A stretch of DNA of 64,000 nucleotides from Numida meleagris (lineage: Eukaryota; Chordata; Aves; Galliformes; Numididae). How positions within the stretch are numbered: the stretch's first letter is position 1; each line of letters starts with the position of its first letter. This document shows, piece by piece, positions 35,824-48,354 of the stretch. The position numbers and the translations under genes were made by a program. Under the pieces are notes generated by a model. It was not told the origin of the DNA. It made no database searches and was given only the letters and a program-made list of their open reading frames with translations. The stretch covers positions 53,232,786-53,296,785 of the forward strand of contig NC_034411.1 in the NCBI RefSeq assembly GCF_002078875.1. Direction: 5' to 3'.

Positions 35824-38365
35824 GTGTTTACACTAAACTCTTACTGACACAAAAGCTATTTTTTGAATCAGATTTGTACTTAGGTGTGATGTTTCTGTAT
35901 TTCCTTTGTACAGGAATAAATGTCACCTATTCTGTAAAATGATACCCAAAAAAGCCCACTTGCTCAAGCCTCTGTGGAAAATACATGCAAAAAGGACACG
36001 CAATGAATATAGAACTCAATCAAAATTGCACAAAAATATTTTAGAGTGTTTGTCTAGCTCTTAATGGCTAAACAACCAACATGTTAAACAGTTGCCATGC
36101 AGAATACATTCACTGTTTGCATGGCAGTTTAAGGCACCTAATTTACATCAGAGCAAAATGTTGATCCATAATTAACCTATCAAGATTTTTATGTGTTGTT
36201 AATTAAACATTAAAAATATTCTCCAGGATACATATTTTGATAATACTCCAGTATTTCTCACTGCTTTCCAGCTTTGTACTCTGTGACAACAATTCACTAA
36301 AACTCCACAGGGCTAACTGCACTGTAGCAGCAGGGATACTCTAAATGTCCATCTTGGATTTATAATAACAATAATTTCACTTTAATTTCTTCTTTGGACA
36401 GCTTCATTAAGCTAATACCTTTTTCCTTTAGGGTGGGGATATTCATACTGCTGGTGGTTTCAAACAATAAACGTAATGGGTTTATTTACAACCAGAAATA
36501 AGATCTTTGCTCTTTTGTTTAAAATGCTTAACATGCTACTGACCTCATCTTCTGGACTGATTCAGTGTGGCTGTCACTGCAGACTAAACGTCTGTGCAAA
36601 GACCCTCTTCATTCTGTGAAGTTTATAGAAGTTCTGAAAACAGTAGAGAATATTTCTTATATACATATGTTGCATTTATTATAGCAGTATATTTCGATGT
36701 TATGCCATTGCAGAATAAGATAGAAGTCAGAATCATGTAATGGATGATCCAAAGTATGTAGTGACTAAATTGCTGTCTCAGCAAGCTGGAACAGAATGAA
36801 TGTTGAAATCTCTTTTGATGTTCAGCCTTTAATAGCACTTACATTTTATATATTATCCAGCTGAGATAATATATCAGATTTAAGTTTCCATTTCCTCTTA
36901 GCTTTAATTTTTAAAGTTTTCAGATTTTCATAGAATTATGTACCTAGTTCTTTAATATTAAACTTTCCTCCAACCTAAAATAATGTTTAAAATATCTAAA
37001 ATATTTTCCTATATTATGGACAACAACAATAAAAAACTCCTCCTTATGTTTCCTTGCAGAGAATGCTTAAACTTTCTGTATGGACTTTAACTCAGGAGGA
37101 TAAAATAAATTACATTTTTACTGGCAATATCATTGCACTGCAAATGTGTCTCAGGAGGGCACATGCAAGGGAATCCCATAGTCAATTGTGATTTTCTTTA
37201 TTTCTGTTTATAGGAATACTCTTATGTAGTGCTTGTAGAAAGCGGTTATGTTTTTAATCCAATTTATAGTCTAATATAAAGAAAGACATTCATGTTTTTG
37301 AATCTGTAATCTTTGGAAAATCTTGGTTGCTACAACAGGGAAATAAACAAGCATAAGAAAAATAAGCTATCCTCAAAAATTCAAGCAAATTTTGGTTTTC
37401 CCAAAGTTATGACAAAATAGTACAAAAAGAGGTTGTTTAAAGCTTTTGGATGTTTTTGACACACAAAAAGAAGTATCAAGTTTAAACCAGTTTATGTGAG
37501 ATAGATGAAAAATGGTGTTCTAGAGATAGCCACCTCGCCCCTACCCCAACCCCCCTCAAGAAACAATCCAATAACAAACTCCAATGTTTTGGCTTTTTTA
37601 TTGGAAAAAAACCTCCTGAAATCCACATAAATTCAAAATGATTTGCAAAAATTTTCGCAAAAGATTTGCTGTAGCAGTAACATTGTGTAACATCAGACAC
37701 TATTTTATTGCTGTAAGCTTCAGAACCTTATCCTCCTGATGTCTTTCTAAAAAGACAGACTTTAATTCGTAATGTTCATTGCTGCTAGGTGATATGTGCC
37801 AATAGTTTTAGACATCCTACCTATAATAAATCAAGTGATAGATTCTGGTTGTATACCTCCTAATTTTAAAAAGCATGACAACTCTTGTAAATCAAGATGG
37901 AATTTCCATCCAGTTCAATTTACTCAGCTGCAACATCTCATGAGAGAATTCAGTTACCTTGGGAGATTCTCCTCTTTGGATGGTGAGATCAGGTGCATTG
38001 CTATAACAATGAGTTTGTTTCAGAGGAAAAAATGGAAAAGAATCACTCTTTTTCAGCATCCTTTTCAATTCTTGGCCTGGATATATCATTAATGCAAATT
38101 AGACAATTTGTGTATTTTACTCGTTTTCCTATCAGCTTTCATGACTTGCTTAGGTCTCTACTGAATGTAGACTCTCATGAGACTTGAAATCATTAAACAT
38201 TCAATATCTGTGAAAATGCACTTGATTGTTTGCTTTAAATGTAAGAATTCTGTGGCAGAAGTAGCCTTGTTATCCAGGGTTGGATGGACAGGGCTTTCTG
38301 CATGGACATAGCACTATGCACCTACACTGCAGATTTACATTCCTGGCCTTAGCTCCTGAAAATAA
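35824..38365. other. Unique AT-rich non-coding DNA
   Basis: It holds an inverted repeat (36093-36101 with 36118-36126) in a segment resembling a conserved non-coding element, and a C-rich motif at 37536-37556. No gene was found. Confidence 0.5.
37536..37556 (-). other. Potential G-quadruplex motif, minus strand
   Basis: On the minus strand a G6 run, then TT, G4, TA and G4 occur within 20 bases. This could form a two- or three-tetrad quadruplex. No promoter is recognised nearby. Confidence 0.4.
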
Positions 38366-38932
38366 TTAAGGAGCATCACCAGCAGGTCGAAGGAGGTGAT
38401 TCTGTCTCTCTACTCTGCGCCAGTACTGCATCCAGTTCTGGAGCCCCCAACACAAGAAGGACATGAAGTTGTTGGAGCAGGTCCAGAGGAGGGCCACAAA
38501 GGCGATCAGAGGGCTGGAGCACCTCCCCTACAAGGACAGGCTGAGAGAGCTGGGGCTCTTCATCCTGGAGAGGAAAAGGCTCTGAGGAGACTTTATAGCA
38601 GCCTTCCAGTAGTTGAAGGGGGCCTACAGAAAAGATGGGGAGGGACTTTTTATAAGGGCATGTAGTGACAGGATGAGTGGAAACACTTTTAAACTGGAAG
38701 AGAGTGGATTTAGACTACATATTAGGAAGAAATTCTTTACTGTGAGGGTGGTGAGATACCAGAATAGGTTGCCCAGTTAGGTTGTAGATGCCCCGTCCCT
38801 GGAGGCATTCAAGGCCAGGCTGGATGGGGCTTTGAGCAACCTGGTCTAGAGGGCCTATAGCAAGGGGTTGGAACGAGATGATCTTAAAGGTCCCTTCCAA
38901 CCCCAACCACCATTCTATGCTTCCATGATTCT
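38366..38932 (+). mobile_element. CR1 LINE, 5'-truncated, plus strand
   Basis: The copy starts in the region after the reverse-transcriptase domain (CCAGCAGGTCGAAGGAGGTG, then a CTCTACTCTGC block) and runs through the ORF2 C-terminus to a 3' end reading CATTCTATGCTTCCATGATT. The correct frame contains stops: a TGA at 38583-38585 within the KRRLRGD block (a CGA-to-TGA change), a TAG in the FQYLKG block, and a TAG in the PREVVDA block. It is the inverted near-twin of the copy at 940-1451, 37 kb away. Confidence 0.95.
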
Positions 38933-41900
38933 CTCACTATTTAAATATTTTCTGTCTAGTTGTACTACTTTTAATGGTGTTTGTATACAGCTGGCACTGG
39001 TGAATGAATGTAGGAGGAACTCTAGGAAATCACTGAATTGAAATATTAATTTCCAGGGGCTGTTCTGCTTAGGAAGTAGGTATCCAAGGAACTGACTGAG
39101 GCAAAGAACAATGTCTTGCGATTATGTTCTGTAGACACTCAAGATTGCTTTCTGAAACTGTACACCTCCAAAGGAATTTCAGGTGGGCACATGAAAATCT
39201 TTGCTATACCAATTGCGTTTGATATCTTTGCCTTTCTGCTGAGCATCCTTAGAGCCAGTCTTGCGAATATGTACTGTGACAAAACTCATTTCATTCCAGC
39301 ATGCCCACTGGCTCTTGTGGCATTGCTTGTTTGATTTAGCATGCAGCCCAAGAGTGGGAGATTGCCGAATGAGTCCAAAATGGTGCCAGGAATAAGAAAT
39401 GTTTGTAACAAACAGGAATAATGATAATAAGGAAAATAAGAATAGGATCTGCTCTTGCTGCTTCATGAGTAACAATGTATGCTTTTAGTCCATTTGTATA
39501 TTTTCTAGGAAGATTGACATATAAATTCTGAATATTTTCTGCTTTTATTTGCCTAAGTATGCAAGTTTCAAGCATTAAGTTGTTTTTGTAAGCTATTTTT
39601 AAACACTGTGTACATCTGCAAATGTTTGTGCTATATAAAGAGAATAATACATAACACAGACGTTAATTTTGTTTCACATAGACTATATACTAAGATAATT
39701 AAATACATTTCTATCGTAAATAAAAATAGACAACTCCAGACAAAATTAGGATAATCTATTGTTTGTATTAATTAAACTTAAGTGTATTTTATTTAAACTG
39801 CTCTTCATTATCCAGAAATCAATTGAATTAAACTCACACTGCATGGAGAACCTACAGAACTGAAAAGGTTCCAACATTTTCATCCATATGGATGATGATC
39901 TACGTATGACTTTTACTTTTCTTTAGAAGAGTTAGCATTTGAACTTTAATATCCTTAATTCTTTTTGAAGTGCTATAGCTATATTTCAAGAAAGAATCAG
40001 ATTGTTTACTGTTAGTGTATTTCCTCCCTAAATAATAAACTTTTAGTGTCAATATTAATGTTAAAAGCCTGAATAGAAGTATGAATCGTCAATTTATGAA
40101 GATATTTCTAAGACTAGCAAAAATTGGCATGAGACTTAGGGTCACTTTAGAAGTGGATTTTTCCCATGGGCTAATGAAGATATGAATGATCATGCTTAAT
40201 TACTGTGCCATAAGATGCCATCACAAATTTCTCAGAATATGTTTTCACTGAAGATAAAGGTTACTTTTGTGCTAATTTCCAATGTTGTTTTATACATAAA
40301 TTACTGTTGGATGGAATTAATTTGTCATTTGTCAGTTTGGGGGAAGAAACAAAAAGTACCATGCGGAGCAGGTATTTTAGCAGCTTATTTAGGCTAAAAA
40401 TTATCATTACTTCAACATGCCTCTGTTGCCAATCCAGAATGCAGAAAGGCAAGGACATTTGCAAAGATAAAGATGGTGTATGGAGGGTAGGAAGTTACAG
40501 AGTTAACATGCAGAAAAGGTTTATTCTTTCAATTTTTTTTAACTTACACATTCTGTGGGAGTAATGGAAGAAAATGAATGTCAACAGCCTCTCTGTGGAA
40601 TGCACTGGAAGCTCACAGACATGAAGGAGAGAATGCTTTAAAGAGGCAACTCCTCAGCAGTTGAGCCTATTTAAAGGCATCTGCAGGATTAAGCCCACAA
40701 GGTTTAGCATATTTGGAAAAAAAAAAGTGCCATGAATAAAGTGCATTGAGTGGGATGTAAACTTTCCTCAAATTTATTTGAAGTTACTGTTGTCATCATG
40801 AGCTGGCAAGCTACCAAAAGTAGTTGTTTAAATGTAAGAGAGACACAGAGTTATGCAGATGTTGAGCAATAACTGATAAAGATCAGGTTAGTTTGGAGGG
40901 AAAAATCCCAGTAGCCCAGCAAAGTATCTCCATAACACAAAGCTAATTTTAACCTAGCAATTTAAACATTTCCAGGGAAGACAAACAGTACAGAAAAACA
41001 AAACAAGGTCAGAAGATTAAAATAACAATGCCAAATATAAGTTCATGAAAGCCAGGACTTCAATGAATGCTTTGCTTCTGATTTTTTTTTACAATACAAG
41101 CTTCAGAGTAGCTACAAGTTCCTTCAGATTCATTTTATTCTTATGACTACTATATCCTGTTTACATTTATGATCAGCTGAATTACAAACAGCAATACTCA
41201 CCGTGGCATTAAATCTCACAATATTTGTGGGAGTCTCATCGGTTTTGGCCCAGACCACTGCACTCTCATACTCACCCTGCTTGTCTCCCAAAGCTGTAGG
41301 GTGAGCAGGCAGACAGACACATTATCCTTATCTCTGATAAATCTCTAGTACCTTACGTCCACTAAGAAAAAGGAGGGACCTTGTGTAGAAAGGCAGCACA
41401 AATAGATAGCCAGCCTACTCACTTGCCTGTATTGCTTCAGGTCAGAAGTCATGTGTTGTTCTGGCTTATTCAGGTGGAAAATGTTAATAAAGAAGGGCCC
41501 TGTACTGCCAGAATACACAAGAGAAAAAACAGAGGGACAGAGAGAAATGAGACACCAGCTCATCACTGACAGAGTACCAACCCTTTGGCAGATGAGGGTA
41601 GAGAGCAAAGTGTCCAGTTGTGGCATAGAAAATGCTCTTGGAGGGTTTACAGGTAATTAATATTGGGAATGGGAAGGTAAATCTGAAGTTTCATTCAACC
41701 AAGAAACAAGATTTCTGATATACTGCTTTGCATGTCTTGAGTTTGTGCTGCACAGGAACGAAAGCGCTGCAGGGGAATCCCTGTAATATTTCCTAAAGAT
41801 TCTGACGGACTGAAATTTACTCTGCATTTTTCCTTTGAAGAAAAAAGAGAGAAAACATGCAGGTTTTTTATATACTAATGCATTAAGGATAGTTAATGCT

Positions 41901-42730
41901 CAGAGGCACCAGGAAAGGTACTATAATTGCTCAAAAGGGCTTACAGCCTAGCCATATAATCTCAACAGTATGTTTGCATAGACCTGGACACTCTTCATTC
42001 TCTCAGCTTGACACTTTCAATTTCCTTCAAAAATCCACTTGTCCAAATCTGCTTCTGAAATAGGTGGTTGTTATGGAGTTGTCAATCAATGGTCATAGTG
42101 CTACAAATTGTAGCCAAGCAATTAACCAGATCCAAAAGAAAACTTCATCATGTCTCTTGAATGAAGGTTGAAGAACAGGCTCTTGCCTTTAGTGAATGAA
42201 CAAAGACTTCATCTAGCCTGTTTTATTCTTAAATCAAGTTCTGTTTTCCTGAAAATTATTTTAACTGTATTTCATTACTGAGTGTCATAAATAGAAGTAA
42301 TAAAAAGATACAGCGTGTTATTTCCCCCTAAAGTGAAGTGAAATCACATCTTACTGTGTTCATAAGCTTTTTAGGCAATAGCTTCATGATCAAACAGCTG
42401 CTGCAACAACTAATTTTATCCTCCGAATCTCAGCTGGTGATTTCTTTTAAAAATAATGATATTATCTTTTGAAATACTAAATAACCTACAAATAGATACA
42501 TGATATAGAAGCACAATTAAAATAAGTGGACAGTGTTGCCACAAACACAAATGGATATAGACTGATCATGAATAAGTTTAGGCTGGAAATAGGAAGGCTT
42601 CTAATGTTCATGGGGCTGTGGTTCAAAAACAGCTTTCAAAGAAAAAAAAATATTCAGACTTGTACTGGGGGCAAAGAAGCATTTAATTTCTGGAAAAAAA
42701 ATCCTGCTTTCTCAGTAAATGTTACCTTTC
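38933..42730. other. Unique AT-rich non-coding DNA
   Basis: No gene, RNA or recognisable transposon. The frames present are short and lack domain features. Confidence 0.5.
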
Positions 42731-43796
42731 ATAGAATCATAGAATCATAGAATCATAGAATCATAGAATGGCTTGGGCTGAAAAGGACCTCAAAGATCAT
42801 TGAGTCTCTACCCCCCTGCTAAGTGCAGGGTCGCCAACCACTAGACCAGGCTGCCCAGAGCCACATCCAGCCTGGCCTTGAATGCCTCCAGGGACGGGGC
42901 ATCCACAACCTCCCTGGGCAACCTGTTCCAGTGCATCACCACCCTCTGTGTGAAAAACTTCCTCCTAATATCGAACCTAAATCTCCCCTGTCTCAGCTTA
43001 AAACCATTCCCCCTTGTCCTATCGCTATCCACCCTCACAAACAATTGATCCCCCTCCTGTTTATACACTCCCTTCAAGTATTGGAAGGCCACAATGAGGT
43101 CTCCCTGGAGCCTTCTCTTCTCCAAGCTAAACAAGCCCAGTTCCCTCAACCTTTCCTCATAGGAGAGGTGCTCCAGCCCTCTGATCATCTTGGTGGCCCT
43201 CCTCTGCACTCGTTCCAAGAACTCCACGTCCTTCTTGTGCTGGGGGCCCCAGGCCTGGACACAGTACTCCGGATGGGGCCTCACAAGAGCCGAGTAGAGG
43301 GGGACCACCACCTCCCTCTCCCTGCTGACCACTCCTCTTTTAATGCAGCCCAGAACATAGTTGACCCTCCAGGCTGCCAGCGCACACTGCTGGCTCATGT
43401 CCAGCTTCTCGTCCACCAGGACCCCCAAGTCCCTCTCTGCAGGGCTGCTCTCAAGGAGTTCTTCCCCCAGTCTGTATAAATACCTGGGATTGCCCTGGCC
43501 CAAGTGCAGCGCCCTGCACTTGGCCTTGTTGAACCTCATTAGGTTCTCATGGGCCCACTTGTCCAGCCTGTCCAGGTCCCTCTGGATGGCTTCCCTTCCT
43601 TCCAATGTATTGACTGCACCTCTCAGCTTGGTGTCATCTGCAAACTTGCTGAGGGTACACTCGATTCCATTGTCTATGTCATTGATAAAGACATTGAAGA
43701 GCACCGGTCCCAGGACTGAGCCTTGGGGGACACCACTCGTGACCGGCCTCCACCCTGACATAGAACCATTTATCACAACCCTTTGGCTGCGACCAG

Positions 43797-44322
43797 TGTC
43801 AACGGTTTACGGGCGTTCAGCCCGGTTGCGTGACGAAGGGGACGGGGGATCCACAGGTCCACACCCCAGGAAAAGGGAAAAGGGGAAAAGGGTAAGGAGA
43901 TGGCCCTGAGAGCAAAGAACAGCGGTAACAATCTGAGGAGAAACAAACTAATTTACTAAATAAGATATCGGAATGCAAAACAACACACTATTATACAATA
44001 TAATTACAATTTAAGCTGATAAATCCAATACAGAGAGAGAATGTCCCAAAATCAAGGTAGGCCTTACTCTACTACCGACAATAAGACAGCTGGAGAGCGA
44101 GGTGCTGCCAAGACGAGAGACGGCGGAAAAAGGGACGAGGTCTCGTGATCTGCAAGTTTTTATACTGCGAGCTTTTATCTTTTCCCTCCGGCTGGAAATG
44201 GTAACAGAGGAGCAAAGTACCGTGGGGACTGTATTAGTCCTTCGTTTCTGAGAACCAGGTATATCCACTACATGACATTATGATGTGGAATACCAATAAC
44301 CGAAAATCACAAAACCATGACA
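43797..44322 (-). mobile_element. Solo LTR of an endogenous retrovirus, nested in CR1
   Basis: Read on the minus strand the element starts TGTCATGG and ends GTTGACA, giving the TG...CA ends and a short TGTCA/TGACA inverted repeat typical of LTRs. Both sides carry the same 5 bp (ACCAG on the plus strand, 43792-43796 and 44323-44327), and the CR1 sequence resumes exactly across it. A TATAAAAA box lies at 44157-44164. No gag, pol or env sequence is present, so the provirus was reduced to one LTR by recombination between its two LTRs. A 5-bp duplication suits ERVL-like or some gamma-type elements better than the 6 bp of alpharetroviruses. I cannot name the family. Confidence 0.93.
44157..44164 (-). 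promoter_or_regulatory. TATA box of the solo LTR
   Basis: TATAAAAA on the minus strand, about 160 bp inside the U3 end of the LTR, is the likely core promoter. Transcription would start roughly 25-30 bases further left and run leftward through the antisense-free CR1 body. Whether it is active is unknown. Confidence 0.6.
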
Positions 44323-46010
44323 ACCAGCCAACCAGTTCTTAACCCACCGAACAGTCCATCCTTCGAATCCGTACCTCTCCAATTTGGAGAGAAGGATGTG
44401 ATGAGGGACCCTGTCAAAGGCTTTGGAGAAGTCCAAGTAGATGACATCCATCGCCCTCCTCTCATTCACCGATGCTGTCACTTCATCGTAGAAGGCCACC
44501 AGATTGGTCAGGCAAGATCTGCCCTTGGTGAAGCCATGCTGGCTGTCTCGGATCACCTCCTTGTCACGTATGTGCCTTAACATGTCTTCTAGGAGGATCT
44601 GCTCCATGATCTTCCCAGGCACAGAGGTGAGGCTCACCGGCCTGTAGTTCTCCAAGTCATCCTTTCTCCCTTTCTTAAAAATGGGAGTCATGTTTCCCTT
44701 TCTCCAGTCACCGGGGACTTCACCAGACAGCCATGATTTTTCAAGTATGATGGAGAGCGGCTCGGCAACCACCTCAGCCATCTCTCTCAGAACCCTAGGA
44801 TGGATGTCATCCGGCCCCATGGACTTCCACACATTCAGTTTCATGAGGAGGTCTCAAACTTGTTCCACTGTTACAGTGGGACAAAATCCACTCCTCTCAC
44901 CCACACCTCGAGGTTCAGGATCCTGGCAGACACGGGGAGCCTGACCACTAGTGAAGTCCGAGGCAAAGCACTTATTGAGCACCTCAGCTTTTTCCATATC
45001 TGATGAAGCCAATTCTCCATCCTCATTTATCAGAGGGGGAACACTCTCCTTGACTTGTCTTCTCTTGCCTATGTACCCGTAGAACCCCTTCTTGTTATTT
45101 TTCACATCCCTAGCCAAGTTCAGCTCTACCTGCGCCTTGGCTTTCCTGATCCTATCTCTACACATGAGGACAACAGCCCTATATTCCTCCCAGGCTACAC
45201 AACCTTGCTTCCACTTCCTGTATATTTCTCTCTTTTCCCTCAGTTTAAGCTGCAGGTCCTTGCTCAGCCATGCCGGTCGCCTGCCTCCTCTGCTCGATTT
45301 CTTTTGCTGGGGAATGGAGAGCTCTTGGGCTTTCAGGAGGGTGTCCTTAAAGAGCTGCCAGCTCTGCTCTGTTCCTACGCCCTTAAGGACAGTTTCCCAG
45401 GGGATCCCACCCAGCAGTTCCTTGAGCAGCCAGAAGTTTGCTCTCCTGAAGTTCAGGGTCCTGACTTTACTCTTTGCCAGGCCTGCATTCCTCCAGATCA
45501 CAAATTCCACCAGGGCATGATCACTACAGCCCAGGCTGCCTCCAATCTTAACCCTCTAATGCTCTCCTCCACGTTGGTGAGCACCAGGTCCAGTAAGGCT
45601 TCACCTCGGGTCGGTCCGTCTAATACCTGGACAAGGAAGTTATCCTCAACAGACTCCAGGAATCTGCTGGACTGTCTGCCACTCGCCTTTCCGCTATCCC
45701 AGCAGATATCCAGGTGGTTGAAATCCCCCATCAGGACAAGAGCCCGTGAACGCGACACCTCCTGCAGCTGGAGCAAGAAGGCCTCGTCCACAGGCTCCCC
45801 CTGATCAGGTGGCCTGTAACAGACCCCAACCACCAGATCTCCTTTACTGGACCAATCGCTGATTTTAACCCATAAGCTCTCAACCTGGTCATGGCTGTTA
45901 CTCAGACACAGCTCTTCACAATCTATCCACTTCCTGACGTAGAGGGCAACTCCCCCTCCCTTCCTGCCCTGTCTGTCCCTTCTGAAGAGCCTGTAGCCCT
46001 CAGTCAGGGA

Positions 46011-48354
46011 GGCCTACCTTTGAAGAAATATGGTCTTCAGTGCTCTTGCTCAGCATGGGAGGGTGTTAGAATAAACTTTTCTCTTTTTCTTCCACCATTA
46101 CATTGTCTTTGACTTTATAGATCTCCAAGAATAGCCTCCTTTAACATCATTTCCAGAAGACTTCTGGATCTTCAACATTTTTCCATGAAGAAATATAGAT
46201 CTCTTCCAAAACCCCATGACATGTTTTTGAAAAACATTATATGAAGGAAACAATGATAGGTTTGCTCTCAGAGCTCTCACTCTTTGCTACTTGTTCTAGG
46301 TCATTCCCAGCATTTTATATATCTTTTTATTCTAGTGGAAGCTCCCATTTTTATGAGAGGAAATTTTGCTCCTGGGCAAACTGAATTCATCTTTGCCTTT
46401 TCTCCCTTCCTCCATGTGAACTACTCTAGCCCAAGTAAAAAATAATGAAGGATTATTTCCAGATTATTTTGTTAGCTAGTCTTTTAAATGAGCAAGTCTT
46501 CCCTTCAGACCATTGTCTCCCCCACGTTAGCCTTTATCTGAAAGCATTTTGATTTCTAACTTCTTTCTGTTTACTGTAATAACAGAAAAAGACTATTCAT
46601 GCCACATGTCATATCACTGACATTCCTCCTCATTCTTTTTTATTATTATTTTTCCTTGCCTTTTCTGTATATTCCTGTATTTAGTTGTTCTCTATGTCTT
46701 CTTGAAGGACCACAACATGTTTTCCTGGTTGTTATTCTGCATAAGTGTCAGGTGTTTGAATGCATATCTTATTTACTTTTCTTTGCTGGACCAAAAAGAT
46801 ATTTGATTTTTTTATGAGAAAGTCTTTGAACAACACATTTATGAAAAATGACTGGACTGTGTTCTTACTCAATCTGTATCTTTTGGAATATATATTCCTA
46901 GAAAATTTATCAGAATTTTCTGATCATAGGTCAGTCTCTACCTTTTACCCCTACTGCACAGACAGAAAATCATATATCTCACACAGTCACTAGATATCTG
47001 CCTGGGAGAGGCTATAACTTCCATTTTTAGGAGGACTCAGACCTACTGAAGATGCACTAATGCCTAAAGGCATTGAAGCCTGGAAAGGCTTGAAAGCATT
47101 GTAAACACTTGAATTCTGCACTTTTCCTTCATCTCTCACTTTATGAAGGACCTCAACCTCAACCTCCTCCAATACAGGCAGATGTGAATGCATATATAAT
47201 GCAAAATCTACATATGCATGTGTGTTACTGTAGCTTGCCAGTTTGCCTGCTGGGAGTGCATTATTTCAGGAATAATGCAATAATGTGAAAAAGAGATTCA
47301 TACATATAATTACAGATTAATAGTGATGATATGAAAATAACAGCAAAGTTCACTTTTCCTCCATGTTCTGCTACAGACTTTATTGTGATCCTTGATAAGC
47401 CAGTGTTTCAGTTCCCCCTAAGAAGAGAACCTTCACAAAGGCATGAGAAGAATAAACTCGCCACTGATTGAGTGTTGCTCATGCTTTATACTGGCAGGGA
47501 AGCACAAATACCTAAAAGTATTAAGTCTTTCTCTGCAAGTTCTGCTGATTCTTTTCCTTGATAATGTCTTTTCTAGATTGCAGTCAGAAAACCAGCAGGG
47601 TTTTACAGACATCAACTTAAAATTATTTGAATGCTTCATTTTTCCTGGCTCAATTATACTCTATTTTAATATTGTGCATAAAATAACATTTTCAATTTAT
47701 TTATATATATATATGTATAAAAAATCTGTAAATAGAACCTTTTGAAAATACTGTCTCAATAGCCATTTTGAATCCAAACTTCCTATGGTCCATTGCACCA
47801 GAGGCTGGTTATCTGACAGTATAAGTTTGAACAAGTTTGGCTAATATTTACAGAGATATTGGCAGGTTTTGCCCTTTGTTTAAACAAAAAAAACTTCATT
47901 TGTAAATAGAAACATTTGTAGACCTCTAGGTTTTCTGAAACAACAAAATGTAACCATTACTTATTTTACAAAAAAAAATTGCTCTTAGCACACAACAGAA
48001 AATATTTGACTTTAAAAAATTGATGCTGGATTCATTAGAAAGGTTTTGCAACACCAGTATTCTAAGGGATTCTAGCTGCTACTCCTGTGTTCCTACTTCA
48101 GTGTTATCAGAGCACCACCAGCTATAATGCATAGTAATCTTATGCATTGACAGCTTACACCCTAATGGCTCTGCTGAAACTGTTATGATGTATTGTGTCA
48201 TATCCTAATAGGGATATAGTGCTAGAAACAGCTATATCTTGACAAGCTCCACACAAATCAGGTCAGAAGGATCTATCACTCTGCATGCTGACAGCATATA
48301 TAAGCTAAAAAAGTTTGTATAAAATGAAAAATTAAGTGCTTAAGGTCCACTTTA
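46011..48354. other. Unique AT-rich non-coding DNA
   Basis: No gene, RNA or clear repeat family. A short TA run lies at about 47700-47712. ORFs here are short and of chance-like composition. Confidence 0.5.

Larger units (their letters stand above)
42731..46010 (-). mobile_element. Relatively young CR1 LINE (about 2.75 kb) interrupted by a solo LTR
   Basis: The 3' end at the left carries about five units of the AGAATCAT tail repeat. It proceeds through the 3' UTR, the ORF2 C-terminal region, reverse transcriptase and part of the endonuclease, breaking off near 46010. ORF1 and the N-terminal endonuclease are missing, the usual 5' truncation. The sequence is split by a 526-bp LTR at 43797-44322, flanked by a duplicated ACCAG. 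Few lesions and long open stretches make this the best preserved and probably youngest CR1 in the window. Confidence 0.96.
42841..46010 (-). pseudogene. CR1 ORF2 (endonuclease/reverse transcriptase) pseudogene
   Basis: ORF2 encodes an APE-type endonuclease and a reverse transcriptase that together carry out target-primed retroposition. From the right, endonuclease remnants show GYRLFRRDRQGRKGGGVALY, GVCYRPPD and LMGDFNHLDICW. The linker reads RRPAWLSKDLQLKLREKRE. Reverse-transcriptase blocks follow: [54 protein letters not shown], then beyond the [18 protein letters not shown] and KFADDTKL with the catalytic Asp-Asp intact (about 43631-43644). The C-terminus ends ALGSLV at 42841. Lesions: a one-base loss at about 45552-45557 in the VKIGG block, an in-frame TGA at about 44851 (CGA to TGA), and the LTR. 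LTR plus duplication is 531 bp, a multiple of three, so both flanks share a frame. No function remains. Confidence 0.93.

Noticed and set aside
42731..42772. Regular 8-bp repeat array that could be mistaken for a satellite or CRISPR-like array
   Set aside because: It is the AGAATCAT tail repeat of a CR1 element; there are no spacers, and the host is a vertebrate.
43797..44322. Possible complete provirus
   Set aside because: Only a single LTR is present; CR1 sequence continues directly on both sides and there are no retroviral coding genes.
45055..45804. 249-codon plus-strand ORF, with further plus-strand ORFs at 42823-43479, 43361-43909 and 44681-44944
   Set aside because: They lie antisense to the CR1 ORF2 on the minus strand, which has clear endonuclease and reverse-transcriptase motifs; the longest ends just past the CR1 endonuclease segment. 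They are shadow frames, and 43361-43909 runs into the LTR.
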